DNA from: Rhodoplanes sp046000175
GTDB lineage: Bacteria > Pseudomonadota > Alphaproteobacteria > Rhizobiales > Xanthobacteraceae
Assembly: GCF_046000175.1 (NCBI RefSeq)
Contig: NZ_JBEOMB010000061.1
Coordinates: 23,778 to 87,777 of the forward strand
Reading direction: 5' to 3'
DNA length: 64,000 nt
Shown here: one piece after another, positions 33,693 to 42,142 of the stretch
Position numbering within the stretch: position 1 is the stretch's first letter
Layout of the letters: each line of letters opens with the position of its first letter
Notes under the pieces: model-generated
What the model saw: the letters and a program-made list of their open reading frames with translations, nothing else
Database searches by the model: none
What the model was told of the DNA's origin: nothing
Program-made: the position numbers and the translations under genes

Positions 33693-33944
33693 TCAGAGGA
33701 GGGTGCGGCGTCTCCAGCCCGGGCCGTAGGTCGCTTCCGCCCACGCCGCGACAGCATCGATCCCGTCGAGCGGAAGGCTCGGGTAATCCTCGAAAACATC
33801 CTCGGCACTGTGGCCGGCGCGAAGGTAGGCCACGATGGTCTCGGCCGGAATGCGCGTGCCCGCCACGACCGGAACGCCGTCCATCACGGACGGGTCGGAC
33901 ACGATCTCGGTCGGGATCGAAGGGCGGAGGCGCGGGGCGGCCAT
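33693..33944 (-). CDS. DUF433 antitoxin
   Basis: 83 residues. It contains the DUF433 pattern IVSDPSVMDGVPVVAGTRIP, IVAYLRAGHSAEDVFEDYP and LDGIDAVAAWAEAT, a MerR/VapB-like small helix-turn-helix fold. It directly precedes the DUF5615 gene and presumably neutralises it and represses the operon. Start ATG at 33944 has GGAG upstream. Confidence 0.88.
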   Translation of the reverse strand: MAAPRLRPSIPTEIVSDPSVMDGVPVVAGTRIPAETIVAYLRAGHSAEDVFEDYPSLPLDGIDAVAAWAEATYGPGWRRRTLL

Positions 33945-34035
33945 CGGTCTCTCCTTGGAGCAACGATAACGCGTCCCGCGCGAAAATGCACCGCTGCGCG
34001 ACCCGCCTGTGCCGGACGCGGCGCGGCGTCGGCCG

Positions 34036-35271
34036 TCACCCGGCCGCGTGCAGCGCCGCGAAGCCGCGCTCCAGGTCGGCGATCAGGTCGTCGGTGTCCT
34101 CGAGGCCGATGTGGAAGCGGATGGTCGGGCCGCCCGGCTCCCACGTCGTCGCGGTGCGGATCTTGGTGCAGTCGAACGGGATGGCGAGGCTCTCGTAGCC
34201 GCCCCACGAGGCACCGATGCCGAACAGCGTCAGGGCGTTCAGGAAGGCGTTCATGGCGCCCGGCGACGCCGGCCGGAACACCACCGAGAACAGGCCGCTC
34301 GATCCGGTGAAGTCGCGCTTGAAGATCGCGTGGCCGGGATGCGAGGGCAGAGCGGGGTGCAGCACGCGCAGCACCTCGGGCCGGCGCTCGAACCACTGCG
34401 CCACCTTCAGGGCCGCGGCCTCGTGGGCGGCGAGCCGCACGGCGAGCGTGCGCAGCCCGCGCTGGGCGAGGTTCATGTCGTCCGGCCCGACGCACAGACC
34501 CATCCCGAAGACGGTGTCGCGCAGCGCCTTGTTGGTGCGGGCATTGGCGGCGACGCAGCCGAACATGATGTCGGAGTGGCCGCCGATATACTTGGTGCCG
34601 GACTGGATCGACAGATCGACGCCGCGGTCGAGCGCCCGATAATAGAGCGGCGTCGCCCAGGTGTTGTCCATCAGCACGACGGCGCCGCGCCCATGCGCGA
34701 CCTCGGCGATCGCCGGGATGTCCTGGATCTCGAAGGACAGCGAGCCCGGCGCCTCGACGAACACGGCCTTGGTGTTCGGCTGCATCAGCGCGCCGATGCC
34801 GGCGCCGATCGTCGGGTCGTAATAGGTGGTCGAGATGCCCCAGCGCACCAGCAGCGTGTCGCAGACCGTGCGGGTCGGGTCGTAGGCCGAGTCCGACACC
34901 AGCACATGATCGCCGGCGTCGAGCACCGCGAGCAGCGCCGCCGAGATGGCGGCGAGCCCCGACGGCAGCAGGCAGACGCCGGCGCAGGCCGGGCCCTCGA
35001 TGGCGGCGAGCGCGGCCTCGAGCGCCTCCGAGGTCGGGGTGCCGCGGCGGGCATACTTGTAGCGCGAGCGGCGCGCCAGATAGTCCTCGGCCGTCGGGTA
35101 GAGCACGGTCGAGCCGTGGAACACCGGGGTGTTGACGAAGCCGTAGTGCTCGTGCGGATGCCGGCCGCCGACGACCAGTCGGGTGCGGTCGGTGCGGGCG
35201 CTCGCGCCGTGCCCGGCGTGTCCGGTGTCGCTGCCGTGGGCGGTGCCGTCGCGATCGTCGGGGGACTTCAT
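34036..35271 (-). CDS. metC: Cystathionine beta-lyase (Cys/Met metabolism PLP enzyme)
   Basis: 411 residues of the fold-type I Cys/Met metabolism PLP family. PLP-lysine is Lys227 in SIQSGTKYIGGHSD. Other landmarks are YARRGTPTSEALEAALAAIE, LLPSGLAAIS, MDNTWATPLYY and GGYESLAIPF. The GTPTSEALE and SWGGYESL patterns favour cystathionine beta-lyase (cystathionine to homocysteine, pyruvate and ammonia) over gamma-synthase. The first 28 residues are a His/Asp-rich extension. It is divergent from aapJ, with a promoter and a tandem repeat in the gap, suggesting linked sulfur amino-acid use. Confidence 0.85.
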   Translation of the reverse strand: MKSPDDRDGTAHGSDTGHAGHGASARTDRTRLVVGGRHPHEHYGFVNTPVFHGSTVLYPTAEDYLARRSRYKYARRGTPTSEALEAALAAIEGPACAGVCLLPSGLAAISAALLAVLDAGDHVLVSDSAYDPTRTVCDTLLVRWGISTTYYDPTIGAGIGALMQPNTKAVFVEAPGSLSFEIQDIPAIAEVAHGRGAVVLMDNTWATPLYYRALDRGVDLSIQSGTKYIGGHSDIMFGCVAANARTNKALRDTVFGMGLCVGPDDMNLAQRGLRTLAVRLAAHEAAALKVAQWFERRPEVLRVLHPALPSHPGHAIFKRDFTGSSGLFSVVFRPASPGAMNAFLNALTLFGIGASWGGYESLAIPFDCTKIRTATTWEPGGPTIRFHIGLEDTDDLIADLERGFAALHAAG

Positions 35272-35369
35272 GGCGGGTATCCTGGGACTATGCGTTCAAG
35301 GGGCTTTCGGGACATTCGAGCGGGCCTTGCAGGCGCGTCCGGCGGCACCGACATGCGGCAGGCGAGCAC

Positions 35370-35398
35370 TTGACCGGGCTCGGCATTCGTTCTGATAT
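35370..35398 (+). promoter_or_regulatory. Predicted promoter of aapJQMP
   Basis: TTGACC (35370-35375), exact 17-base spacer, TGATAT (35393-35398). Good sigma70-type match in an AT-richer patch. It would give a 5' leader of about 220 bases before aapJ that includes the 13-bp tandem repeat at 35536-35581. Confidence 0.55.
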
Positions 35399-35511
35399 GC
35401 CGGTCCGGAATGCGCTCCGCTGCGATCCATGCGTGCTGCAGCCCTTTTTACGGCACGAGACATGCATCACTGGCGCTCGGAGCATCCGCTCGGACGTTTC
35501 GACCGGTCCCG

Positions 35512-35581
35512 GCGACCGATCGCTGCGCGGGCGCCGCGACGGACCGCTACGACCGTTCGCTGCGACCGATCGCTGCGACCG
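35512..35581. repeat. 13-bp tandem repeat in the aapJ leader
   Basis: From 35537 the sequence repeats with a 13-base period: CGACGGACCGCTA, CGACCGTTCGCTG, CGACCGATCGCTG, then CGACCGG. A separate exact copy of GCGACCGATCGCTGCG lies at 35512-35527, 50 bases upstream of the same 16-mer at 35562-35577. CGATCG cores are palindromic, so this could be an operator array. It lies between the predicted promoter and the aapJ start. Confidence 0.6.
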
Positions 35582-35626
35582 GCCGTGCCCTTGCACCGGA
35601 CTCCACGCACTGTCAATGAGGCGATC

Positions 35627-36646
35627 ATGAAACGGGTTTTCGTCGCTCTGCTCACCGCGTGCGCAGCCCTGACGACGGGCGCGCCTGCGGAGGCGGCGAC
35701 TCTCGACACCATCAAGGCGCGCGGTGCGCTCAACTGCGGCGCCAACGGGCAGCTCCCCGGCTTCGGCATGCCCGACGCGCAGGGCATCTGGACCGGCTTC
35801 GACGTCGAGCTTTGCCGTGCCCTCGCGGCGGCGATCTTCAACGACCCGCAGAAGGTGAAGTTCGTCGCGCTCACCGCCAAGGACCGATTCACGGCGCTGC
35901 AGTCCGGCGACGTCGACGTGCTGATCCGCAACACCACCTGGACGCTGTCGCGCGACACCCAGCTGGGGCTCAACGCCACCGGCATCAACTACTTCGACGG
36001 CCAGGGCTTCATCGTCCGCAAGGATCTCAAGATCAACTCGGCGCTCGAGCTCAACGGCGCCTCGGTTTGCGTCCAGCAGGGCACCACCACGGAGCTGAAC
36101 CTGTCCGACTACTTCCGCTCCAACAAGATGGCGTCGTCGAAGCCGATCGCCTTCGCGACGCTCGACGAGGCGCTCAAGGCCTACGACAGCCGCCGCTGTG
36201 ACGCCTACACGACGGACGCCTCGCAGCTCTACAGCGTGCGCCTGAAGCTCGCCAGGCCCGAGGACCACGTGGTCCTGCCGGAGATCATCTCCAAGGAGCC
36301 GTTCTCGGCCTTCGTCCGGCACGGCGACGACCAGTGGTTCGACATCGTGCGGTGGGCCCTGTTCGCCATGCTCAACGCGGAGGAGTTCGGCATCACCAAG
36401 GCCAATGTCGACGAGCAGGTGAAGTCCGACAATCCGGAGATCAAGCGCCTCCTGGGCACCGAGGGCAATTTCGGCGAGGCGCTCGGGCTGACCAAGGACT
36501 GGGCGGTGCGCATCGTCAAGGGCGTCGGCAATTACGGCGAGGTGTTCGAGCGCACCATCGGCCAGGGCTCGCCGCTCAAGATCACGCGCGGCCAGAACGC
36601 CCTGTGGACCAAGGGCGGCCTCCAATACGCACCGCCGGTGCGCTGA
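35627..36646 (+). CDS. aapJ: General L-amino-acid ABC transporter, periplasmic binding protein
   Basis: 339 residues with a Sec signal peptide (about 1-23, ending APAEA). Family-3 solute-binding protein of the AapJ/BztA type: LDTIKARGALNCGANGQLPG, GFGMPDAQGIWTGFDVELCR, VRWALFAMLNAEEFGI and the long C-terminal LLGTEGNFGEALGLTKDW region. It captures a broad range of L-amino acids and delivers them to AapQM. First gene of aapJQMP. Start ATG at 35627 has GAGG seven bases upstream. Confidence 0.95.
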   Translation: MKRVFVALLTACAALTTGAPAEAATLDTIKARGALNCGANGQLPGFGMPDAQGIWTGFDVELCRALAAAIFNDPQKVKFVALTAKDRFTALQSGDVDVLIRNTTWTLSRDTQLGLNATGINYFDGQGFIVRKDLKINSALELNGASVCVQQGTTTELNLSDYFRSNKMASSKPIAFATLDEALKAYDSRRCDAYTTDASQLYSVRLKLARPEDHVVLPEIISKEPFSAFVRHGDDQWFDIVRWALFAMLNAEEFGITKANVDEQVKSDNPEIKRLLGTEGNFGEALGLTKDWAVRIVKGVGNYGEVFERTIGQGSPLKITRGQNALWTKGGLQYAPPVR

Positions 36647-36671
36647 TCCCAGCCGCGCGGGGGACCGCGCC

Positions 36672-37868
36672 ATGAGCGAACGGGCGGGCGCCCCCGTGCC
36701 GACGGCGAGCTTCCCCGAGGTGCCGCTGTGGCGGCGACCTCGGGTGCGCGGCATCGTCTATCAGGTGGTGCTGTGCCTCGTCGTCGCCGCCCTCGCCTGG
36801 GCCGCGGTCGCCAACGTCTCGGAGAATCTCGCCCGCGCCCAGATCGCCACCGGCTTCGGCTTCTGGAACGTCACGGCCGGCTTCGATATTTCGCAGACGC
36901 TGATCTCCTACTCGGCGCAGGCCTCCACCTATGGCCGCGCCTTCTGGGTCGGCCTCCTCAACACGTTGCTGGTCGCCGTGCTCGGTATCGTGCTGGCGAC
37001 CATCCTGGGCTTTCTCATCGGCATCGGCCGGTTGTCGCAGAACTGGCTGGTCGCCAAGCTGTGCGGTGGCTTCGTCGAGCTGATCCGCAACATCCCGCTG
37101 CTGCTGCAGCTCCTGTTCTGGTACAACGCGGTCCTCAAGGCGCTGCCGGACATCCGCACCAGCATCGCGCTGCCGGGCGGCGGCTTCCTCAACAATCGCG
37201 GCCTGTTCCTGCCCGACCCGCAGATCGGCGGCGGCGGCGCGGTCGGCATCGCACTGCTTGTCGGCGTCGCGCTGGCGATCGGCTTCGGGGCGCTGCACGA
37301 GCGGGTGGGGGCGTTCGGGCGCGGCGGGCGCCGAGCCCTCGTGACGGTGCTCCTCGTGCTGGTGCCGCCCGCCGTCACGGCGGCCGTGGTCGGCGTGTCG
37401 ATCGCCTTCTCGTATCCGGAGATGGGGCGCTTCAACATCCGCGGCGGGCTCGAGGTGCTGCCCGAGTTCGTCGCGCTCCTCGTCGGTCTCGCGATCTACA
37501 CGGCCGCCTTCATCGCCGAGGCGGTGCGGGCCGGCCTGATGGCGGTGCCGAAGGGGCAGACCGAGGCGGCGAGCGCGCTCGGCCTGCGCCGCGGGCCGGC
37601 GCTGCGACTCGTCATCGTGCCGCAGGCGATGCGCGTGATCGTGCCGCCGCTCACCAACCAGTATCTCAACCTCACCAAGAACTCCTCGCTCGCGGTCGCC
37701 ATCGGCTACCCGGATCTCGTGCAGATCTTCACCGGCACGGTGCTCAACAACACCGGCCAGGCCGTCGAGGTCGTCGTCATCACCATGGCCGTGTACCTGT
37801 CCATCAGCCTCGCAACCTCGGCGCTGATGAACTGGTACAACGCCTGGATCACCCCGGCGGAGCGGTGA
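36672..37868 (+). CDS. aapQ: General L-amino-acid ABC transporter, permease AapQ
   Basis: 398 residues with about eight hydrophobic helices. The large inserted loop typical of AapQ/BztB is present (about 165-260). The ABC permease EAA loop reads AVRAGLMAVPKGQTEAASALGLRRGPALRLV, and it is followed by VPPLTNQYLNLTKNSSLAVAIGYPDL, diagnostic of this family. It forms a heterodimeric channel with AapM. It begins 25 bases after aapJ; a long palindromic repeat separates it from aapM. Confidence 0.95.
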   Translation: MSERAGAPVPTASFPEVPLWRRPRVRGIVYQVVLCLVVAALAWAAVANVSENLARAQIATGFGFWNVTAGFDISQTLISYSAQASTYGRAFWVGLLNTLLVAVLGIVLATILGFLIGIGRLSQNWLVAKLCGGFVELIRNIPLLLQLLFWYNAVLKALPDIRTSIALPGGGFLNNRGLFLPDPQIGGGGAVGIALLVGVALAIGFGALHERVGAFGRGGRRALVTVLLVLVPPAVTAAVVGVSIAFSYPEMGRFNIRGGLEVLPEFVALLVGLAIYTAAFIAEAVRAGLMAVPKGQTEAASALGLRRGPALRLVIVPQAMRVIVPPLTNQYLNLTKNSSLAVAIGYPDLVQIFTGTVLNNTGQAVEVVVITMAVYLSISLATSALMNWYNAWITPAER

Positions 37869-37920
37869 GCGGGATGATGAGGATCGGTCTGCACGCCTGT
37901 TCGCGCCGCGGCGCCCGCTT

Positions 37921-38039
37921 CTCCCTCCCCCCTTGTGGGGGAGGGTCGGGGAGGGGGGTGAGCCGCAGACTCCGCGCGTGTGGCTCACCCCCCTCCCGTC
38001 GCGCTTCGCGCGAAACCCTCCCCCACAAGGGGGGAGGGA
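37921..38039. repeat. Long perfect inverted repeat between aapQ and aapM
   Basis: Two nested pairs of exact arms: 37923-37945 with 38016-38038 (23 bp, CCCTCCCCCCTTGTGGGGGA plus GGG) and 37949-37964 with 37982-37997 (16 bp, GGGAGGGGGGTGAGCC). The RNA would form a very stable stem of about 39 bp inside an operon. It resembles dispersed palindromes of this order (family C-like, C/G-rich). Confidence 0.85.
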
Positions 38040-38103
38040 ACCACCCCATGAAGGCGGTTGGCCCCGGAGAGCCGCAGGCAGAGGTGAAGGGAGGGCGGCG
38101 CGC

Positions 38104-39273
38104 ATGACCGACCTCGCCGCACCTCCGGCCGAGACGGCACGTGTCGCCTATGTCCGCACCACGCCGGTGCCGCACGTGGCGCGGCCGCCGCTGCCGTCCG
38201 GGCCGCTCCACTGGGTGCGCAAGAACCTGTTCGCGACGCCGCTGAGCGGGCTGCTCACGCTGCTGGTGATCGCGGCGGCGTGGTGGACGATCCCGCCGCT
38301 GGTCGACTTCATGCTGATCGACGCGGTGTGGAGCGGGTCGGGCCGCGACGCCTGCCTGCCGTCGGCCGGCAATCCCGATCCGGGCGCCTGCTGGGCCTTC
38401 GTGCGCACCTGGTTCTCGTTCTTCATCTACGGCCCGTATCCGCTCGCCGAGCGGTGGCGTGTCGACGTGTTCTTCGCGCTGCTCGCCTTTGGCACCGTCT
38501 GGCTCCTGTGGCTCGACGCGCCGCGCCGCGACCTCGGCGCCGCCTTCTTCTTCCTGGCGCTGCCGACCGTCTCGTTCATCTTGCTGCGCGGCTGGCCGAC
38601 GCTCGGCCTCGCGGTGGTCGACACGGCGCTGTGGGGCGGGCTTTTGGTGACGCTGGTCGTCGCCTCGGTCGGCATCGTGGTGTCGCTGCCGCTCGGCATC
38701 CTGCTGGCGCTCGGGCGGCGCTCGACCATGCCGGCGGTGCGGCTCCTCTCGATCGGCTTCATCGAGCTCGTGCGCGGCGTGCCGCTGATCACGGTGCTGT
38801 TCATGGCGAGCGTGATGCTGCCGCTGTTCGTGCCGCCCGCCTGGTCGCCCGACAAGCTCCTGCGCGCCCTCGTCGGCATCGCGATCTTCGCCTCCGCCTA
38901 CATGGCCGAGGTGGTGCGGGCCGGCCTCGCCTCGATCCCCAAGGGCCAGTACGAGGCGGCGCGGGCGCTGGGGCTCGGCTACTGGCGCATGCTGGCGCTG
39001 GTCGTGCTGCCGCAGGCGCTGCGCGTGACGATCCCCAACATCGTCAACAACTACATCGCGCTGTTCAAGGACACGACGCTGGTGTTCTTCGTCGGCATCT
39101 TCGACTTCCTGCGCACCATCGAGATCGCCCGCGTCGATCCGGCCTGGGCGACGCCGGTGACCAGCACCACGGGCTACGCCTTCGCGGCGGTCTGCTACTT
39201 CGTCGCCTGCCACTTCATGTCGCGCTACGCGACCGGAATCGAGCGGCGCCTCGCCGCCGGCGACCGGCGCTGA
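38104..39273 (+). CDS. aapM: General L-amino-acid ABC transporter, permease AapM
   Basis: 389 residues, ATG with GGGAGGG upstream. About seven to eight helices; the periplasmic loop after helix 1 contains the typical ACWAFVRTWFSFFIYG PYP region. The C-terminal permease domain carries GFIELVRGVPLITVLFM, the EAA loop VVRAGLASIPKGQYEAARAL and NIVNNYIALFKDTTLV. It is the second membrane subunit with AapQ. Confidence 0.95.
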   Translation: MTDLAAPPAETARVAYVRTTPVPHVARPPLPSGPLHWVRKNLFATPLSGLLTLLVIAAAWWTIPPLVDFMLIDAVWSGSGRDACLPSAGNPDPGACWAFVRTWFSFFIYGPYPLAERWRVDVFFALLAFGTVWLLWLDAPRRDLGAAFFFLALPTVSFILLRGWPTLGLAVVDTALWGGLLVTLVVASVGIVVSLPLGILLALGRRSTMPAVRLLSIGFIELVRGVPLITVLFMASVMLPLFVPPAWSPDKLLRALVGIAIFASAYMAEVVRAGLASIPKGQYEAARALGLGYWRMLALVVLPQALRVTIPNIVNNYIALFKDTTLVFFVGIFDFLRTIEIARVDPAWATPVTSTTGYAFAAVCYFVACHFMSRYATGIERRLAAGDRR

Positions 39274-39287
39274 GAGGACCTTTCGCC

Positions 39288-40082
39288 ATGGGCGTGACCA
39301 CCGAAACCCGCGCCGACGTGCCGCCCGCCGCTACGAGCGACGCGCCGGGCGATATCGCCGTGAAGATCTCCGGCGTGTACAAATGGTTCGGCGAGTTCCA
39401 GGTGCTCTCCGACGTGAACCTCGAGGTGACGCGCGGCGAGCGCATCGTCATCTGCGGCCCGTCGGGCTCCGGCAAGTCGACGATGATCCGCTGCGTCAAC
39501 GCGCTCGAGCCGTTCCAGCGCGGCTCCATCGTGGTCGACGGCGTGTCGGTGACGGACGATCTCAAGCGCATCGACGAGGTGCGCCGCGAGGTCGGCATGG
39601 TGTTCCAGCAGTTCAACCTGTTCCCGCATCTCACGGTCCTGCAAAACTGCACGCTGGCGCCGATCCATGTGCGAAAAATGCCGCGCAAGGAGGCCGAGGA
39701 GATCGCGATGCGCTATCTCGCCCGCGTGCGCATCCCCGAGCAGGCCAACAAGTACCCGGCGCAGCTTTCGGGCGGCCAGCAGCAGCGCGTGGCGATCGCC
39801 CGCGCGCTGTGCATGAGCCCGAAGATCATGATGTTCGACGAGCCGACCTCGGCGCTCGATCCCGAGATGGTCAAGGAGGTGCTCGACACGATGGTGTCGC
39901 TCGCCGAGACCGGCATGACCATGCTGTGCGTCACCCACGAGATGGGCTTCGCGCGCCAGGTCGCCGACCGCGTCGTCTTCATGGACGCCGGCCAGATCGT
40001 CGAGATCAACACGCCGGAGGAATTCTTCTCCCATCCGCAGCACGAGCGGACGAAGACGTTCCTGGGGCAGATTCTGGGGTGA
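39288..40082 (+). CDS. aapP: General L-amino-acid ABC transporter, ATPase AapP
   Basis: 264 residues. ABC ATPase with Walker A GPSGSGKST, Q-loop FQQFNLFPHLTVLQN, signature LSGGQQQRVAIARAL, Walker B IMMFDEPTSALDPEM and switch His in CVTHEMGF. It energises the AapQM channel at the inner face of the membrane. It starts 14 bases after aapM with GAGAGGA upstream, completing the operon; a palindromic repeat follows. Confidence 0.96.
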   Translation: MGVTTETRADVPPAATSDAPGDIAVKISGVYKWFGEFQVLSDVNLEVTRGERIVICGPSGSGKSTMIRCVNALEPFQRGSIVVDGVSVTDDLKRIDEVRREVGMVFQQFNLFPHLTVLQNCTLAPIHVRKMPRKEAEEIAMRYLARVRIPEQANKYPAQLSGGQQQRVAIARALCMSPKIMMFDEPTSALDPEMVKEVLDTMVSLAETGMTMLCVTHEMGFARQVADRVVFMDAGQIVEINTPEEFFSHPQHERTKTFLGQILG

Positions 40083-40089
40083 GTTCTTC

Positions 40090-40224
40090 ACCTCTCCCCG
40101 CGTGCGGGGAGAGGTCGAAGTCCGCGCTGTAAGCGCGAACTTCGGGTGAGGGGGCGTCACCGCGAGTGCGCCGTCGAGGCTGCCCCTCACCCCAACCCTC
40201 TCCCCGCAGGCGGGGAGAGGGAGA
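40090..40224. repeat. Dispersed palindromic repeat, family C, copy 2
   Basis: Starts ACCTCTCCCCGCGTGCGGGG plus AGAGGT and ends CCCTCTCCCCGCAGGCGGGG plus AGAGGG, flanking GGTGAGGGGGCGTCACC- and CCCCTCACCCC-type arms. It lies eight bases after aapP and before the convergent sulfurtransferase gene, so it may act as a bidirectional terminator. Confidence 0.75.
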
Positions 40225-40255
40225 GCCGGCGCCGTGCTCGCGGCTCCTGGCGATT

Positions 40256-41107
40256 TTACCCCTTTGCGGTCGCGATCGGCAGATCGCCGCGGCCGGCCCA
40301 TTCGGTCCACGAGCCGTCGTAGAGGGCGACCGGATCGCGGCCGAGGGTGTGGAGGGCGATCCACAGCACGGCGGCCGAGACGCCGGAGCCACAGGTGGTC
40401 AGCACCGGTTTTTCCAGGTCGACGCCGCCGGCCGCGAAGGCGGCGCGCAGCGCCTCGGCGGATTTGAGGGCGCCGTTCTCGACGAGGGCGGCATGCGGCA
40501 CGTTGAACGAGCCCGGGATGTGGCCGGACGGGAGACCGGCGCGCGGCTCGGGTGCCTCGCCGCGGAACCGGTCGGCGGCACGCGCGTCGACCACCTGGGC
40601 CGAGCCCTCGGCGATGGTCTTCTGCACCCGCGCGACGTCGGCGACAAGGTCGGCCGGCGGCGTGACCTGGAACGTCTTCGGCGGGCGGCTCGACGTCCCG
40701 CCCTCGACCGGCCGGCCTTCGGCGATCCAGCGCGGAAATCCGCCCTCCAGCACGAACACATTGCGCGCCCCGAACAGCCGAAACGTCCACCAGACGCGCG
40801 GGGCCGAGAACAGGCCGAGCCCGTCATAGACGACGACGGTGTCGGTCTCGGCGATGCCCATGGCGCCGACCGCGGCGGCGAATTCTTCTGCCGTCGGCAG
40901 CATGTGGGGCAGCGTGGTCGCCTGGTCGGCGACGGCGTTGATGTCGAAGCGCAGCGCGCCCGGGATGTGGGCCGCCCGATACTCGGCCGCGGCGTCGCGG
41001 TTCTGGGTCGGCAGATAATAGGAGGCGTCGAGCACGACGAGGTCTTTCTCGCCGAGCTTTTGCGCGAGCCATTCCGTCGAGACGAAGGCCGAGGGGCGGG
41101 TTGTCAT
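40256..41107 (-). CDS. sseA: 3-mercaptopyruvate sulfurtransferase (two-domain rhodanese)
   Basis: 283 residues with two rhodanese domains. The N-terminal domain is inactive (no Cys loop); the C-terminal active loop is TTCGSGVSA with Cys239. The CG[ST]GV[ST] loop marks mercaptopyruvate sulfurtransferase rather than thiosulfate sulfurtransferase. Other landmarks are FVSTEWLAQKLG, HIPGALRFDINAVAD and SGHIPGSFNVPH. It moves sulfane sulfur from 3-mercaptopyruvate (from cysteine) to thiol acceptors. It fits the surrounding metC/cysK context and may be transcribed with alaX. Confidence 0.92.
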   Translation of the reverse strand: MTTRPSAFVSTEWLAQKLGEKDLVVLDASYYLPTQNRDAAAEYRAAHIPGALRFDINAVADQATTLPHMLPTAEEFAAAVGAMGIAETDTVVVYDGLGLFSAPRVWWTFRLFGARNVFVLEGGFPRWIAEGRPVEGGTSSRPPKTFQVTPPADLVADVARVQKTIAEGSAQVVDARAADRFRGEAPEPRAGLPSGHIPGSFNVPHAALVENGALKSAEALRAAFAAGGVDLEKPVLTTCGSGVSAAVLWIALHTLGRDPVALYDGSWTEWAGRGDLPIATAKG

Positions 41108-41209
41108 GGTGGATCCTGTGGGCGGGATTTCAGGGCAGGATTTTGGCGAGGTCTTGCGAGCGGGCCGGCGGCGCGGTGCGCCGTGCGCGCGAAGCCCGGA
41201 CGCGGCGGG

Positions 41210-41932
41210 TCAGGCGAAGGCGATGCGGACGCGGCGGTTGATCTTGCCCTTCTTCTCGATCTGGGTGACCCGCACGGCGCCGATCTCGGCGGTGCGCGCC
41301 ACGTGGGTGCCGCCGCAGGGCTGCAGGTCGAGGCCCTGGATCTCGATCAGCCGCACCCGGCCCGTGCCGATCGGCGGCTTCACCGACATCGTCTTGACGA
41401 GGCCGGGATTGGCCTCGAGCTCGGCATCGGTGATCCAGCGGCTGGTCACCGCCGCGTCGGTCGCGATCATCTCGGCGAGCTTGTCCGTGATCGCGTCCTT
41501 GTCGAGCCCGGCGTCCGGGATGTCGAAGTCGAGGCGGCCGTCGGCGTCGCCGACCGAGCCGCCCGTCACCGCGTAGGGCAGCACGGCGGACAGCAGATGC
41601 AGCGCCGTGTGGATGCGCATGCGGCCGTGGCGCAGCCCCCAGTCGATCGCCGCGTTCACGGGCGTGCCGACCGCGAGCGCCGGCACGGCGGCGCCCTTCG
41701 GCGGCAGATGGGCGATCTCGGTCTTCAGCGGGTCGGTGAAGACGGCGGTTTCGATCGGGATCACGGTTCCGTCGCCGACGGTCAGGGTGCCGCGGTCGCC
41801 CGGCTGGCCGCCCGAGGCGGCATAGAACACGGTGCGGTCGAGCACGATCCCGCCCTCGGGTGTCACGCCGACCACGGTGGCGTCGCAGTCGCGCAGATAA
41901 GAATTGTCACGGAAGAGGCAATCGGTCGGCAT
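41210..41932 (-). CDS. alaX: Alanyl-tRNA editing protein (AlaX-like)
   Basis: 240 residues homologous to the editing domain of AlaRS, as a free-standing trans-editing hydrolase that removes Ser (or Gly) from mischarged tRNA-Ala. Zinc ligands are seen in RIHTALHLLSAVL and in QPCGGTHVART. The N-terminal half has the AlaX-type beta barrel with FYAASGGQPGDRGTL. It is upstream of sseA on the same strand with about 100 bases between them. This is the length of the AlaX-M/L form. Confidence 0.92.
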   Translation of the reverse strand: MPTDCLFRDNSYLRDCDATVVGVTPEGGIVLDRTVFYAASGGQPGDRGTLTVGDGTVIPIETAVFTDPLKTEIAHLPPKGAAVPALAVGTPVNAAIDWGLRHGRMRIHTALHLLSAVLPYAVTGGSVGDADGRLDFDIPDAGLDKDAITDKLAEMIATDAAVTSRWITDAELEANPGLVKTMSVKPPIGTGRVRLIEIQGLDLQPCGGTHVARTAEIGAVRVTQIEKKGKINRRVRIAFA

Positions 41933-42047
41933 CGCGCCCTCGCGAGGTAACGTCCGCGCTCCGTCCTACCGGCAAACGCCGTGGCCGTCGAGGCGTCGGG
42001 TCTCAATTTGCGCCGAATCGAATGAACAGGGTCCGTGGTACCGCGTT

Positions 42048-42079
42048 GTTCGGGTACCGAGTCGCAGGGGTACCCGAAC
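42048..42079. promoter_or_regulatory. Perfect 11-bp inverted repeat upstream of the DUF3096 gene
   Basis: GTTCGGGTACC (42048-42058) and GGTACCCGAAC (42069-42079) are exact inverse complements separated by ten bases. A further GGTACC lies at 42037-42042. The 21-base centre-to-centre spacing (two helical turns) suits a dimeric or tetrameric DNA-binding protein. It lies between the divergent alaX and DUF3096 genes, 64 bases before the latter. Confidence 0.5.
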
Positions 42080-42142
42080 CGTTCGGGCAAGCATCGTCCG
42101 GGTGGGCCGTCGGCCCGCCAGCCAGTCTCCGGGAGCACATCG

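Noticed and set aside
35512..35581. CRISPR array
   Set aside because: Units of 13 bases without spacers, diverging from copy to copy; no cas genes in the window.
37921..38039. Insertion sequence or transposon in the aap operon
   Set aside because: There is no transposase frame inside; the element is only about 120 bases of nested palindrome, so it is kept as a repeat.
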